Assembly: GCF_954871325.1 (NCBI RefSeq)
Contig: NC_088777.1
Span: 53,916,703-53,980,702 of the forward strand
Length of the DNA stretch: 64,000 nucleotides
Origin: Gordionus sp. m RMFG-2023
Lineage: Eukaryota > Nematomorpha > Gordioida > Chordodea > Parachordodidae
Direction: 5' to 3'
The notes below the pieces were generated by a model, which was not told the DNA's origin, did not search any database, and worked only from the letters and a program-made list of their open reading frames with translations. Below are positions 1-10,600 of this stretch, piece by piece. Numbering within the stretch: the stretch's first letter is position 1; the number at the start of each line of letters is the position of its first letter. The translations under genes were made by a program, and so were the position numbers.

Positions 1-720
1 TCAAAATCTAAAATATCTTACAGTATCGATTAGGTTCTCTTAGATTAAGTTGGTTTCTAAGATTGCCAGTTAACTTCTCTGTCAACTCTAAATTTCATAA
101 ATTATCACCCTTAAATAACTATAAACACAAACTTCTTTTTATTCTGCTATATGAATGCTGACTTTTTGCTTTACATTTTAGATAATCTTTAACATTGTTA
201 CTCAATTTTGTACCCCTAAAATTACCCCCTATTTGTCACAATAATTCTTTACCTCTATATGATATTTTCTTATTTTTTATTTTGTAAATCTTCGCAAACC
301 ATTACCTGGCATTAAACTGAAATTTGTCTTAAGCGGCCGTGGTGGGTGTTCACACTTCGGCCCACATTGTAAAAGTATGATTGAGTAACGCTCGCAATGA
401 AGAAAAATATATATAAAAATAATTTTACTAAATCCTTTTATTTAGCGTTGAATTAAGCTTCTAAGTTGAGTCTAAACCTGGGATAAAAATATGGCTACGC
501 CCTTTTATGGTTGACAAAAGATAGTTAGTCTAACAACACTACTTTTATCACATGATTCCATATAAATATAAAAAAAATAATAAGAATCATAATTTTCCGT
601 ATAACTCACTGAATCACGGGCAAAATCTTAATATTATTATTTTTTTATTCTTTAAAATTTGTTTTGTGCAATTCAACTTTGAATCATTATTACATCAAAA
701 AATTTCTACCAAAATCCAGT
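1..720. other. A+T-rich, no gene recognised
   Basis: One locally G+C-rich stretch at 330-365 (CGGCCGTGGTGGGTGTTCAC) stands out but matches nothing I know. No splice-bounded open frame was found. Confidence 0.5.
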
Positions 721-721
721 C

Positions 722-1921
722 CAGACCATCTTATGAAAACAAATTTTAAAAGAAAAATTTCCTTTTATTTATTAATCAATTGAAACAAATTCAGCAAAAC
801 AAAAAAAAAATCCTCTTTTTCTTACTTATTCACTCACAGAAATAATCAGCTGTCTCTACTCTCAGAAGAAATGAGAGTTCCTCTGCTGCTAACTTCCCCA
901 AACTTATTTCTTTTAACTAATTAACCCATAATTTCTTCCTTCTCTTTTTTTTTAATAACCCTTCCTCTCTCATTTATTTTTTTTAACAAAAAAACCTGAA
1001 CCTCAATTTCCACTACGAATCCATGAAAACCTCCCCAATAAAAAAAAACTTTACCCTCTCTTTCTTTCTCAGTCGCTCTTTTTATTTAAACTTAAATAAT
1101 AAAATTTTTCTTTTTACCTTTACGATGAATGACGGATATAACCAAACCACAAACAATTTTAAACAGAATTTTTACCAATTAAGTATTTTGAAATAAATTA
1201 GTTTTTCCTTTTCCCTTTTACACTTTTTCTTAAAACTATATTGTCACGCTCTTGACTGGATTTTTTTTTTTTTGTGAAAGAATCTTTTTTTTGCCAAATA
1301 AAATCTTGACATAATACTCTCCCCATTCCTAATTTTGATTTATTATCTCCCAAACTTTTCCTTTCCCCAAAACCCCAAATTTCCGCGATATCATCCTTAA
1401 AAATTTTTTATTTTATTTTTAAAACCCACAATTATTTATTTTTTTCTGCGCTATTTATACACATATTAATAAATAAATATTATCTTTTTCTAAAAAAAAA
1501 TAATAACTATTACTTAAAATGACGGTAAAACGATACATGTTTTAATAGAAACAACTAATACTACATATAGATAATATAAACGAAATCCCTAGCTACGACA
1601 GCTACCCCCCCCCCCTTCAAGAACCTTACGCATCCCCCAGAACCCAGTCGAGTTCGGAGTCCGAAACTGAGTAATCCAACCAGTCAATAAATTCTGGGGT
1701 CAAATACGTGGCCCTCAGTTCTTCTATTGCACCTTCCAATTCCGGCGCTTGCTCCACATCCTCCGCACCGCCATTCCAGCGGTTTCCAATGTTCCCTGGT
1801 TCCTCTCGCGGCCACGGGGCCATCCCAACCTTCGTCAATTCTACCTCTTTGGACAATAGTTTTCACAGATTGTTCAATTAATAAATAAAAGGAAATTTTT
1901 CTTTTAAAATTTGTTTTCATA
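722..1921. repeat. Inverted repeat pair, about 57 bp
   Basis: TATGAAAACAAATTTTAAAAG and the following TTTATTTATTAAT run near 722-780 recur in inverted order at 1866-1920. The two sites flank the left LTR-like arm. Confidence 0.75.
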
Positions 1922-2700
1922 GTGCCTGGGAGATCAGAGTATTCTTTTTGATTTATAAAAAATAAAGAGAATTAAAATTTAGGAATATGTATATAAGTAT
2001 AAAAAATATATTGAGTATAAATATATTTTGAGTACCTTCAAAGCACTAATCAAAAGATGAGTGTTAGTAGATGCTGGATATTTGAAGATTTTGAAATGTA
2101 TTGGATAATGAGACAACGACAGGCCCCGGGTTGGTGGGGACAGTTGAGGAGTCCGAATCTAGCAATGAGGCCAATTTTTGGGGAGTGGAGGCGCTGTTTC
2201 AGATGTAACTAGGTTGGGCACCTTCGGAGTCGGTGTCCACAAAGAGGGGTGCGGAGAGAAAGCAGGAGAGGGACTCCGTCATCAATGACTCCGCAGCTTA
2301 AGGTTGAGATGGTCCCGTGCCAGGGAACAATGGAAGCCGCTGGAATGGCAGTGCGGAGGATGTGGAGCAAGCGCCGGAATTGGAAGGTGCAATAGAAGAA
2401 CTGAGGGCCACGTATTTGACCCCAGAATTTATTGACTGGTTGGATTACTCAGTTTCGGACTCCGAACTCGACTGGGTTTTGGGGGATGCGCATGTATCGT
2501 TTTACCGTCATTTTAGTTAAATAGTAATAGTTATTATTTTTTTAAAATATTATTTTGAAATATATTAGATAATATTTATTTATTAATATGTATATAAATA
2601 GCGTAGAAAAAAATAATAAATAGTTGTGGGTTTTAAATTTTTGATTGATTTTTTTTTAGTAAAAAAAAGGTTTGTTTAAAAGAAAAATAAAATAATAAGA
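1240..2700. mobile_element. LTR-element-like fossil, two inverted copies of one 3' end
   Basis: A minus-strand arm (about 1390-1860) and a plus-strand arm (about 2290-2650) are inverted copies. Each carries the same short coding tail (core ELRATYLTPEFIDWLDYSVS), and beyond it an LTR-like flank with a TATAAATAGCG promoter-like motif. The minus copy has a G-run typical of a polypurine tract next to the coding tail. The element is broken, with only the ends present. The family is not resolved; LTR kinship is inference. Confidence 0.42.
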
Positions 2701-2836
2701 GCTTATCGTAAAGAAAAATAAAAAGGAATATAAGCCCAGTGTAATATATTTAGTATTACCCGTGCGATAGTATCCAGCTTAATCAAATTTCCCTGTCAGC
2801 TATTTTTGACAGGAAGAAATCTCAAAATATTTATTT

Positions 2837-3487
2837 TAGGGCTCTACCGATACACAAATTTTTCACCATTACGATATCCAGCCGACTTACCACTAATCTT
2901 TGAATCAATGTCATAAAAATATCGATATTTTCTAATACAAAAAAAATATCAACTAACTTTTCGCTAATAATTCAGTGCATTTTGTATTTTTTATTTCTCA
3001 AAAGTTTTTTAATCTCTCATTTAAAATATTTTTCAATGTTTATGAGGTGAATTTGTAGTGGTTGTTGTGAACAGCTCCATTTGGACGATGAAGGGCTAAA
3101 ATCAAAATATTATTATACCTAAACCTCGAAATTTTGTTAATAGAAGTTCTAAACCTTTCTGCCATATGTGAACGAAATTAGTAAGTTTGAGTAATTAACC
3201 TTTTACTCAAAATCTTGCGCTAACCGTTTTTTTTAAAAAAATTGGCTAAATCGAAGCCTTTTAACAACACTAGCATGAATGTGACTTTTTAGATATTTTT
3301 AAAATCCTTTTATTGTTGCGGATAAATATAACAAATAAATTGTATTTTAGACCTTCTAATTAAATGATACAATCATAAAATTACCATAAAACAATAAAAA
3401 AAATTATCGGATATCTTATCCGTTTTTTTAAAAAAATATCTGGCTATATATCGGTTCCGATCCGATCTTTAATATCGACACAACCCT
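2837..3487. repeat. Diverged element with CCGATA ends
   Basis: The left end TAGGGCTCTACCGATACAC and the inverted right end TAGGGTTGTGTCGATATTAA resemble each other and hAT-type termini. A TAGTGTTG MITE lies within. A similar ACCGGTAAAAACCGGTCCGA motif set occurs at 20890-20970. No duplication is seen. Confidence 0.45.
3099..3287. mobile_element. TAGTGTTG-family MITE, diverged
   Basis: It keeps ACCTCGAAATTTTGTTAATAG, GCGCTAACCGTTTTTTTTAA and a right end TTTTAACAACACTAG. It lies inside the element at 2837-3487. Confidence 0.6.
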
Positions 3488-3678
3488 ACTTTCTTCAAAT
3501 ATTCAGCAATAATTTTGACAATTTAAAAGTTGTTTATTCTATTAATATTATTACAAAATATTATAAATCGCACCTCTTTTTTTTCAATCGTTTCCTATTC
3601 TGTACATTCTTTTTTTTAATGATTGTTCAGTATCAATCAGGCAAAAATAGGAAGATAAGGAATAAAAAAAATTTTTGT

Positions 3679-3757
3679 TGCCGCTGGCACTGCGGGATTC
3701 TAACGCGAATCGACAAAGTTATTCAGTCAATACATTTAACTGATTACGCCATTTGAC
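3679..3757 (-). repeat. tRNA-like sequence, possible SINE head
   Basis: Read on the minus strand it has an A-box-like TGGCGTAATCAGTTA and a B-box-like GTTAGAATCC (one change from GTTCGAATCC). It ends GGCA followed by an A/T run. Stems are imperfect, so it is a tRNA-derived repeat or pseudogene rather than a working tRNA. Confidence 0.5.
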
Positions 3758-3815
3758 TGTATAATGTATATTTAAAAGAGTTGTCAATATATTTACTGTC
3801 AATCATTTCTCAAAG

Positions 3816-4153
3816 CCACCGGTTCACGTCAATAAAACGGGTACCAAATTGGACGCCATCTTCACGAAGCTAATGAAATCGGTTAATTCGAATTGCGCCA
3901 GTGTCACCGATAGTAAAGGTCCGCAAAATGAACCTATCTCTCAGCAAACGCCTTCCGTGATCATCAAGCATTCTTCGGCAGACGTAGCGCATCATGAAAT
4001 CAATGACAAAGTTGCTAAGCCTCAAGACGCGCACGTGAACATTAAAAGGAGGAAAAAATACAAGTGTCGAGATGCGCCAGTACTCGAATCTCCGATTAGA
4101 AAAGAGAAACGGATTGTAGCCAAGGTGTCCTACATGGAACCGCTTCTCAATAA
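3816..4153 (+). CDS. Unknown host gene, internal exon
   Basis: This is a long open exon, richer in G+C than its surroundings, encoding a polar, Lys/Ser-rich segment with VNIKRRKKYKCRDAP and LESPIRKEKRIVAKVSYMEP. The acceptor CTCAAAG precedes 3816, and the donor AA|GTATTT leaves two bases that join the next exon in phase. The segment looks intrinsically disordered, with a basic cluster that could be a nuclear localisation signal (inference). I do not recognise the family. Upstream exons are not visible; the DNA to the left is filled by repeats. Confidence 0.7.
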
Positions 4154-4204
4154 GTATTTTCAATCTATTTTTTTTTTCACCTTAGAGTTTTTAAAAAGTC
4201 CGAT

Positions 4205-4545
4205 TTAGGTCTATTCTCAAAAATGACCCGATTAATATTTTGGCCAAAATAATATGTAACCCTGGAGATCAGAGTTGTTAAAAGATACTTTTAAATGGAT
4301 CTAGATACAGATACAACGTCTAAAATAATATCTAGATACAGATACCACATTTTTATATCTAGATACTTGTATCTAGATCCTTCAACTCTGCTGGAGATAT
4401 TACTCATGGATGGCAGAAAAGCTCGGAACTCTATTTTCCTATTATGGAGGCGCGAACATAATATTTATTTTGGCTAAAATCTGAATCTCGTCGTTTTTAA
4501 AAAATCGACCCAAATCGTGATTTTTAACAGCACTATCCACCTGTT
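4205..4545. mobile_element. TAGTGTTG-family MITE split by the CAGAGTTG MITE
   Basis: The left part (AAAAATGACCCGATTAATAT) and the right part (CGTTTTTAAAAAATCGACCC, then TTTTTAACAGCACTA) flank the 121-bp insertion at 4270-4390. Both parts are diverged from the other copies. Confidence 0.5.
4270..4390. mobile_element. 121-bp hAT MITE (CAGAGTTG), nested, perfect target duplication
   Basis: The ends are CAGAGTTG and CAACTCTG. A perfect 8-bp duplication, CTGGAGAT, flanks it at 4262-4269 and 4391-4398. The interior is rich in ATCTAGATACAGATA motifs that pair with themselves. It interrupts an older TAGTGTTG-family MITE and lies in an intron of the unknown plus-strand gene. Confidence 0.88.
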
Positions 4546-4769
4546 CCGAGAAAACACATTTTGTCCAACCAAATTTAAAATCTAGATCCGACCGAGTCCG
4601 AAAAAATGTTTGTCCTCGGATTGGTTGGTGCAGGGATTTTCTCCATCTTAAATGCGAAAAATAAATCGCCCTAAGAAATAATGAAAGAATATATCGTATG
4701 TTTTTCTTTTTTTTTTATATCAACACGTTTAACTCCTTTTTTAAAAAAAATATATAAATTCGTATACAG

Positions 4770-4831
4770 AAAGATGAGACGGGAACCTGGCGCCATCACT
4801 GCTCACCCCCGGGAAAAGAGGAAATATATAA
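4770..4831 (+). CDS. Unknown host gene, 62-nt exon
   Basis: This short exon follows a TATACAG acceptor and is followed by GTAAATG. Read in phase with the exon ending at 4153, it encodes KMRREPGAITAHPREKRKYI plus one base. Its phase (1 in, 1 out) matches both neighbours, which is the main evidence. Confidence 0.68.
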
Positions 4832-5579
4832 GTAAATGAAACATTTTACGTTTTTGCTTTACCCTGTCTGTCTACTATCCACAGCAAATTAGCTTTTCTT
4901 GAGCTATAATGCTTTGAGACGCATACAACTTTCAAAATCTTAATGTATTATTGTTTACGAAAAGCAAGTCAACTGTGGACTTATACACTCAATTTGCCTA
5001 ATCAGTTAATACACGCGTAATTTCCATGGAGTAGCCATTTAACACATTATGGAATAATGATTAATAAGCTAATTCAATTTTGAAAAACGCATTAAATTAA
5101 TGATTTAAAGTAAATAACATAATTCTTTGCTGGGGAGAGGTTTTATTTTAAAAATTTGCAATACACTGATAAACCGCATATTGTGAACCATATTTTGAAG
5201 TTGGTCAAGAATCATGTTTTCATAAGTGAGTTTTGAAATCCCATCTTATAATGTGCTGGATATTAAGTGAGATTATTATTGTGAAAATTTTATTACTTCT
5301 TTGCATTGTCTACATTGTAACGCTGCATTTTATTTATATCACTTCGAAATTTCTAAAAATGTCTGTATTCCGAATCTATGACGTACACAACTTTTGTAGT
5401 TGTAATTATGCTACCTCCATTTATTTTAAAGGGTTAGGTTTTAAAATGCATGAATCGGGCATACAAACTCAACTGTTTAACTAGCACTTTTTTTCAAATT
5501 TATTAGTAAGTGAAATATGGAATTAGATCCAAAATGTTAACACCTTTTATTTTTTTAATCCAAAAACTTTTTGCGTAAG

Positions 5580-5728
5580 AAAAATTTGTCCAAGTTGACG
5601 CCCACTTGATGGATAAAAAGGAAGAACCAGCAATGCCCTTTCACGATATCGCACCCTCCCGTCCAATTTTCAATTACCAGAGCGACAGATCTTGGACAGA
5701 AAATATCCAAGAAATTTATTTAGATTGA
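5580..5728 (+). CDS. Unknown host gene, terminal coding exon
   Basis: The exon opens at TGCGTAAG|AA in phase with the 62-nt exon and encodes KFVQVDAHLMDKKEEPAM, then PFHDIAPSRPIFNYQSDR and SWTENIQEIYLD, followed by TGA at 5726-5728. The compact acidic and aromatic tail looks like a conserved C-terminus, but I do not recognise it. The gene converges on USP39, whose last exon lies about 1.8 kb beyond. Confidence 0.7.
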
Positions 5729-6413
5729 TCCAATAATTTATCACTTACGCAGCCTATCAATTTGAACATTTTTTAAAAAAATTTTGACGAAAAAATGGGT
5801 GCTGATAGACAATCTTAATAGTTTTTATATTTTTATTTCTAATGAAAATGATATTTAGCACATTTGATATATTTATTATATTATGATATTCACGCAACTT
5901 TTTATTTTAGTTTCAGAAAAACCCTTTTAATTATTTATAACAATTTAAAATATAAAATTAATAGAAATTTTTTTAGACTTGAAGTCGGTACAATAGCCCA
6001 TAAAAAAATTATCATAGGACATTTTCTTTTTCCTACTATATCTTTAAAGGTTAAACAAATTTAAAATTTTCGAAGACTCACGTCACTTTATAGCTACTGT
6101 ATGAAATCCTATCATTTAAATATATAAAAAAAATTAATTTTCAGTATGGGGCTATTTATCGACAGCTGTTATGAATTAGACACGTTACAATTCTCTCATT
6201 TGTAAAAATTTTATAGTTTTTTTTTTGATCCCAACAGAATTGTTGATTTTTTTCCATCCAATATTCTTGTTTTTATAATAATATATTATTATCTTTATAG
6301 AATTTATATATAATTAAATTTTATTCCCTCCATCTCGCGATTTCATTCTATTTGTTATTACTATTAATAAATGGAAATGAATGAATACCTTTAAGCTTAT
6401 TTTTATTTACGAT
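5729..6413. other. 3' flank of the unknown gene, A+T-rich
   Basis: No second gene is seen. The stretch would include the 3' untranslated region of the gene ending at 5728. Confidence 0.5.
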
Positions 6414-6618
6414 TAGTGTTGTTGAACGGCTCGTTTTGAGCCCATTTTTAAAAACGGCTAACTCAATATTTTAGCCAGAAAAAAATTGCCTAAGTCTAGA
6501 GATTTTACTATTCCTTCTACAAACAAAATCTTCAGGCTTGTGTAATAATTGTTCTAGATGAAATATTGAGTTAGTTATTTTTAAAAATAGGCGTAGTACG
6601 ACCCGTTATAACAACCCA
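6414..6618. mobile_element. TAGTGTTG-family MITE
   Basis: It starts TAGTGTTGTTGAACGGCTCG and contains AAAAACGGCTAACTCAATAT; the inverted partner TATTGAGTTAG precedes a diverged right end in ACAACCC. The interior keeps the family's AAAATCTTCAGGCTTG core. It lies between the two convergent host genes. Confidence 0.75.
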
Positions 6619-7532
6619 ATTTAAGATAGTTTTGGGTTTGAATCCAGCACGGACCATTAGGGGATCATATATAGTAGATTGAACTCGACTAAGTGATGGC
6701 AAGTAGCCCCTCAATGGCAATTTGAGAACTCGTCTTTTGAGAGTAACGTCTTTGGGATTTTTTTTAGTCCAGTGTTTTAAATTGTATGTTGAATCCATAT
6801 TTTTAAGGGTTAAAAAAAAGTATTAAAAATTTTAACTATTAGATGTGCAAATGAGAAAATATAAGAATAATTTTTTTTTGCAAACATAAAAAAAGTAATT
6901 TTTTTTCAACCCAATAAAGGAAATTGCTTCAATTTTAATATCATTGAACTAGCAATATACAATAGAAAAATCTGTCACTTCTTTGAAAAAACATAATTAG
7001 ATTCTCATATACTATATTTATATTGTATCAAAATGACATAAATTATTATACTAGATATTATAATACATAGAATTTGATTAGTTGTATAAAAGTAATTATG
7101 AATTAAGAATATAATTATGTCCCAAAATGTTGCTTCTTCTAGGGTTTGGCATTAGTATTTAGCTTGTATATCTAAAAAAAATATATTAAAATTAAGGTAC
7201 ACATAAAAAAAAGAGAAATGATATAGTGAATTGCACAGCCTTAGGAGTACATTAAATTTGGCTTTGGCTGCTTTGAATACAAGTAAATTGATATATTTCT
7301 TTCTAAACTTAAAACGGTAATATTAAAAAAATATTGTGCGGGAAATTAACTTCGTAAATATATTTATGCTTCGTAGCTCTTTATCGACTAGGAAAACGCG
7401 TATAAATAGAAAGAATTATTTTATGATAGGCCATTTGACGTAAGTCTATCATCTCCCAATCCATTAACAACTCTGGAAGGGAGAAACGCTTGAATCACGC
7501 AAATAAAGTATCCTAAATATTATTTTACCAAC
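6619..7532. other. Intergenic or USP39 3' region
   Basis: The missing last USP39 exon should lie here. Around 6640-6740 the minus strand has a tRNA-like GGATTCAAACCC motif. Otherwise the region is A+T-rich without recognisable genes. Confidence 0.4.
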
Positions 7533-7637
7533 CTGTATATATGCTTCGGAGAGTGTAATCATTTGTGGCAATATTTCGGTCACGTGCAGATCTTGCATTT
7601 CAAACCATTTCCCACTTCCGGCGTGAAGAATATGAAC
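7533..7637 (-). CDS. USP39: USP39 exon 11 (His-box region)
   Basis: The exon is 35 codons, VHILHAGSGKWFEMQDLH then VTEILPQMITLSEAYIQ, matching the C-terminal USP39 block. The acceptor is ACGTTAG; a donor GTTGGT follows CAG. The terminal exon is not identified. Reading through instead of splicing would add about 22 unrelated residues before a stop, so read-through is possible but less likely. Confidence 0.93.
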
Positions 7638-10600
7638 CTAACGAAATAACCGTAAACATATAATTATATTTAATAATATTATAAAAAAAATAGAGATAAA
7701 AAAGGGGGAAATATATATTTTAATTGAAAAGTTTCCCCATATTTAATTTTAAATATAATTAGAAATTCTATATTGGCAAAATAATGATTAAATTTTAAGG
7801 AAAATAATGACTTTTTTTTGGATAATTTAAATGTATTTAAACAAAAACTGGTAATTTTTTTTTTGATTTTATATGATTACAAAAATTTCAGATATGCTGT
7901 GATGTCTGATGACTAAAAACCATTTTTCAGAACGACTAACTCAATATTTTTGCCAGAAAAATATTGCTTAAGCCTTGAGATTTTTATAATATATGTCTAA
8001 ACCTTTGTTCCTTCTATGAGCAAAATCTTAAGGCTTGTATAATATTTTTTTCCTGTGTACAATATTTGAGTTAGCCGTTTTAGAACACTACTGATGACGT
8101 GCTAGATATTCAAAATTTATATTTTCTATAAAAGGTATTAAAATATAGGCTGACTGATCATCGAAAAGATCAATAATCAATATTTGATCGAAAATCGATT
8201 TGTCAGAAAATATGGCGAGTAATTAATTTGCTCAGGGATAACAAAAAAAAGGTTATACCCTGTAAGTTCCGGTGGTTTGTCCGGGTAGAGAATCGTGAAC
8301 GACATTCGCGATGAGATCGTATGTAGTATCGGGATTGGCGTCTTGAATAGCCGGGTCGGAACATATATACTCAGCCATCTCGACATCTCTTCATATTTAT
8401 TTAAGGTAAAGTATGTTACATATTTTTAACCATATGTCCAAAAGCTAAGTTATTCTTCCTAAGCGATAACGAATTAAGATGCAGCTATCCAAAAACTTTG
8501 TTTGGTCAATTCATTAACACTTACAAAAGTTAAATCAGGTTTAGACGCAATCTAAAAATATATAAATACATTCTGCTTTAAAAACCCCTGTGTCAGTCAA
8601 CCCATAATTGTTAGGACCGAAATTCGAGATTCTAGAAAACCTATGTTTGGTCAGAATCCCACTTTCCCTGGACCCAACTTGGACTGATCCGTGCTAAGCA
8701 GGGTTTTACAAAAATCTTCAAATAAAAATTTGAAGATTTTTTTCGCCCAAAATTTTGAGGAAAAAATCTTTGAAGATCAATTTTTTGCGAAGATTTTTTC
8801 GCTAAAAAAAATTTTGAGCTTGCTCAAAGAAGATTTTTGAGCAAAATAAAAAATATTTTTTGTAAAAAAATCTTCTATAATTTTAAGAAAATATTTTGAG
8901 AATTTTATAATAAAATAAAATCTTTTGTAAGGAAATCTTATTAAAATATTTTTGAAATTTTGATCTTAAAATTTTTTGGTAAATTCTTTAAAAATAAAAT
9001 TTTTGATATATATTTTTTTTATTTTATTATGTTAATGAAAATATTTTTTTTGAATAGGTTGTAAATGTGAGAATTGGTCATAATACCGACTCGACTGCAT
9101 TTTTTTTAATATTTGGAATAAGTAATAATGATTATTTTAAAAATGTAATGTCATAATTTTAATGTTTTATATTTAATGTAAACTATAAAAGTGACAATTG
9201 TCATAATACTCATCTCAGAACCTTTAAAAATAATTATAATTAAAAAAGGCTAGTTGAGCATGTTTTGAGATGGTTTCAGTGATTGTAAAGCATATAAAGG
9301 TGACAATTGTCATAATACTTATTTCACATATGTTTTAATTGGAAATAGAGAAAAATGATTATTTCAAACATGAATTAATATAATGTGTAAACTATAAAAG
9401 TGACAATTGTCATAATATTCATAAGAGAACCTATAAAAATAATTTTATTTTTAGGTATTAAATAGGCGAGAAAAAATTTTTTGAGCATGTTTCGAGATGG
9501 TTTTAATGATTGTAAAAATTGTCACAATCGTTATTTTTAAACTTTTTTAAAGCAAGTGGATAAAAATTTATTAAATATAAAATTAAATGTGGATGTACCA
9601 TAGAGCAGTGACAATTGTCATAATCGTTATTTTTGAACTTTTTTGAATTTTTTTGAAGCAACAGAGTAAAATAATAAATTGTAAACATGTTAAATTGAAA
9701 TTTAAATGTGGATGTACCATAGAAAAGTGACAATTGTCATAATCGTTATTTTTAATCTTTTTTGAATTTTTTTGAAGCAAAAGGGTAAAATTATATATTT
9801 GTAAACATGTTAAATAAAAATTTCAGTGAAGATGTACCATGGAAATGTGACAATTATCATAATTGTTATCTTTGAACTTTTTTGAGTTTTTTTAAAGCAA
9901 ATAGGTAAAAATATATATTGTAAACCTGTTAAATTAAAATTTCAGTAAATATGTACCATAGAAAAGTGACAATTGTCATAATCGTTATTTTTAATCTTTT
10001 TTGATTTTTTTTTAAGAAATTATATATTGTAAACTTATTAAATTAAAATTTCACTGAAGATCTACCATAGAAAAGTGAAAATTGTCTTAATCGTCATTTT
10101 TAATCCCTTTTAAATTTTTTTGAACTTACAGGGTAAAATAATAAATTGTAAACTTGTTAAATTTAAATGTGGATGTACTATAGATAAGTGACAATTGTCA
10201 TAATGGCCATTTTTAATCTTTTTTGAATTTTTTTGAAGCAAAAGGGTAAAATAATAAATTATAAACATGATAAATTAAAATTTAAATGAGGATGTACCAT
10301 AGAAATGTGACAATTGTCATAAACGTTTATTTTAATCTTTTTTTAATTTTTTTTAAGCAAAAGGGTAAAATTATATATTGTAAACATGTTAAATTAAAAT
10401 TGGAGATCTACCATAGAAAAGTGACAATTGTCATAATCGTTATTTTTAATCTTTTTTGAATTATTTTGAAGCAAAAATATAAAATTATATATTGTAAACA
10501 TGTTAAATTAAAATTTAAATGAGGATGTACCATAGAAAAATGACAATTGTCATAATCATTATGATCATTTTAGAATTTATTTGCTGAAACGAGCAGGTTT

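Noticed and set aside
9503-9780. Small open frames on the minus strand at 9503-9780, duplicated at 14156-14433, as genes
   Set aside because: They fall inside the A+T-rich 12-mer arrays and are identical only because the arms are inverted copies. Their peptides are low-complexity.
9180-10560. Regularly spaced palindromic 12-mers as a CRISPR array
   Set aside because: The spacers are themselves repeats of one another, the array is mirrored in the other arm, and the host is eukaryotic.
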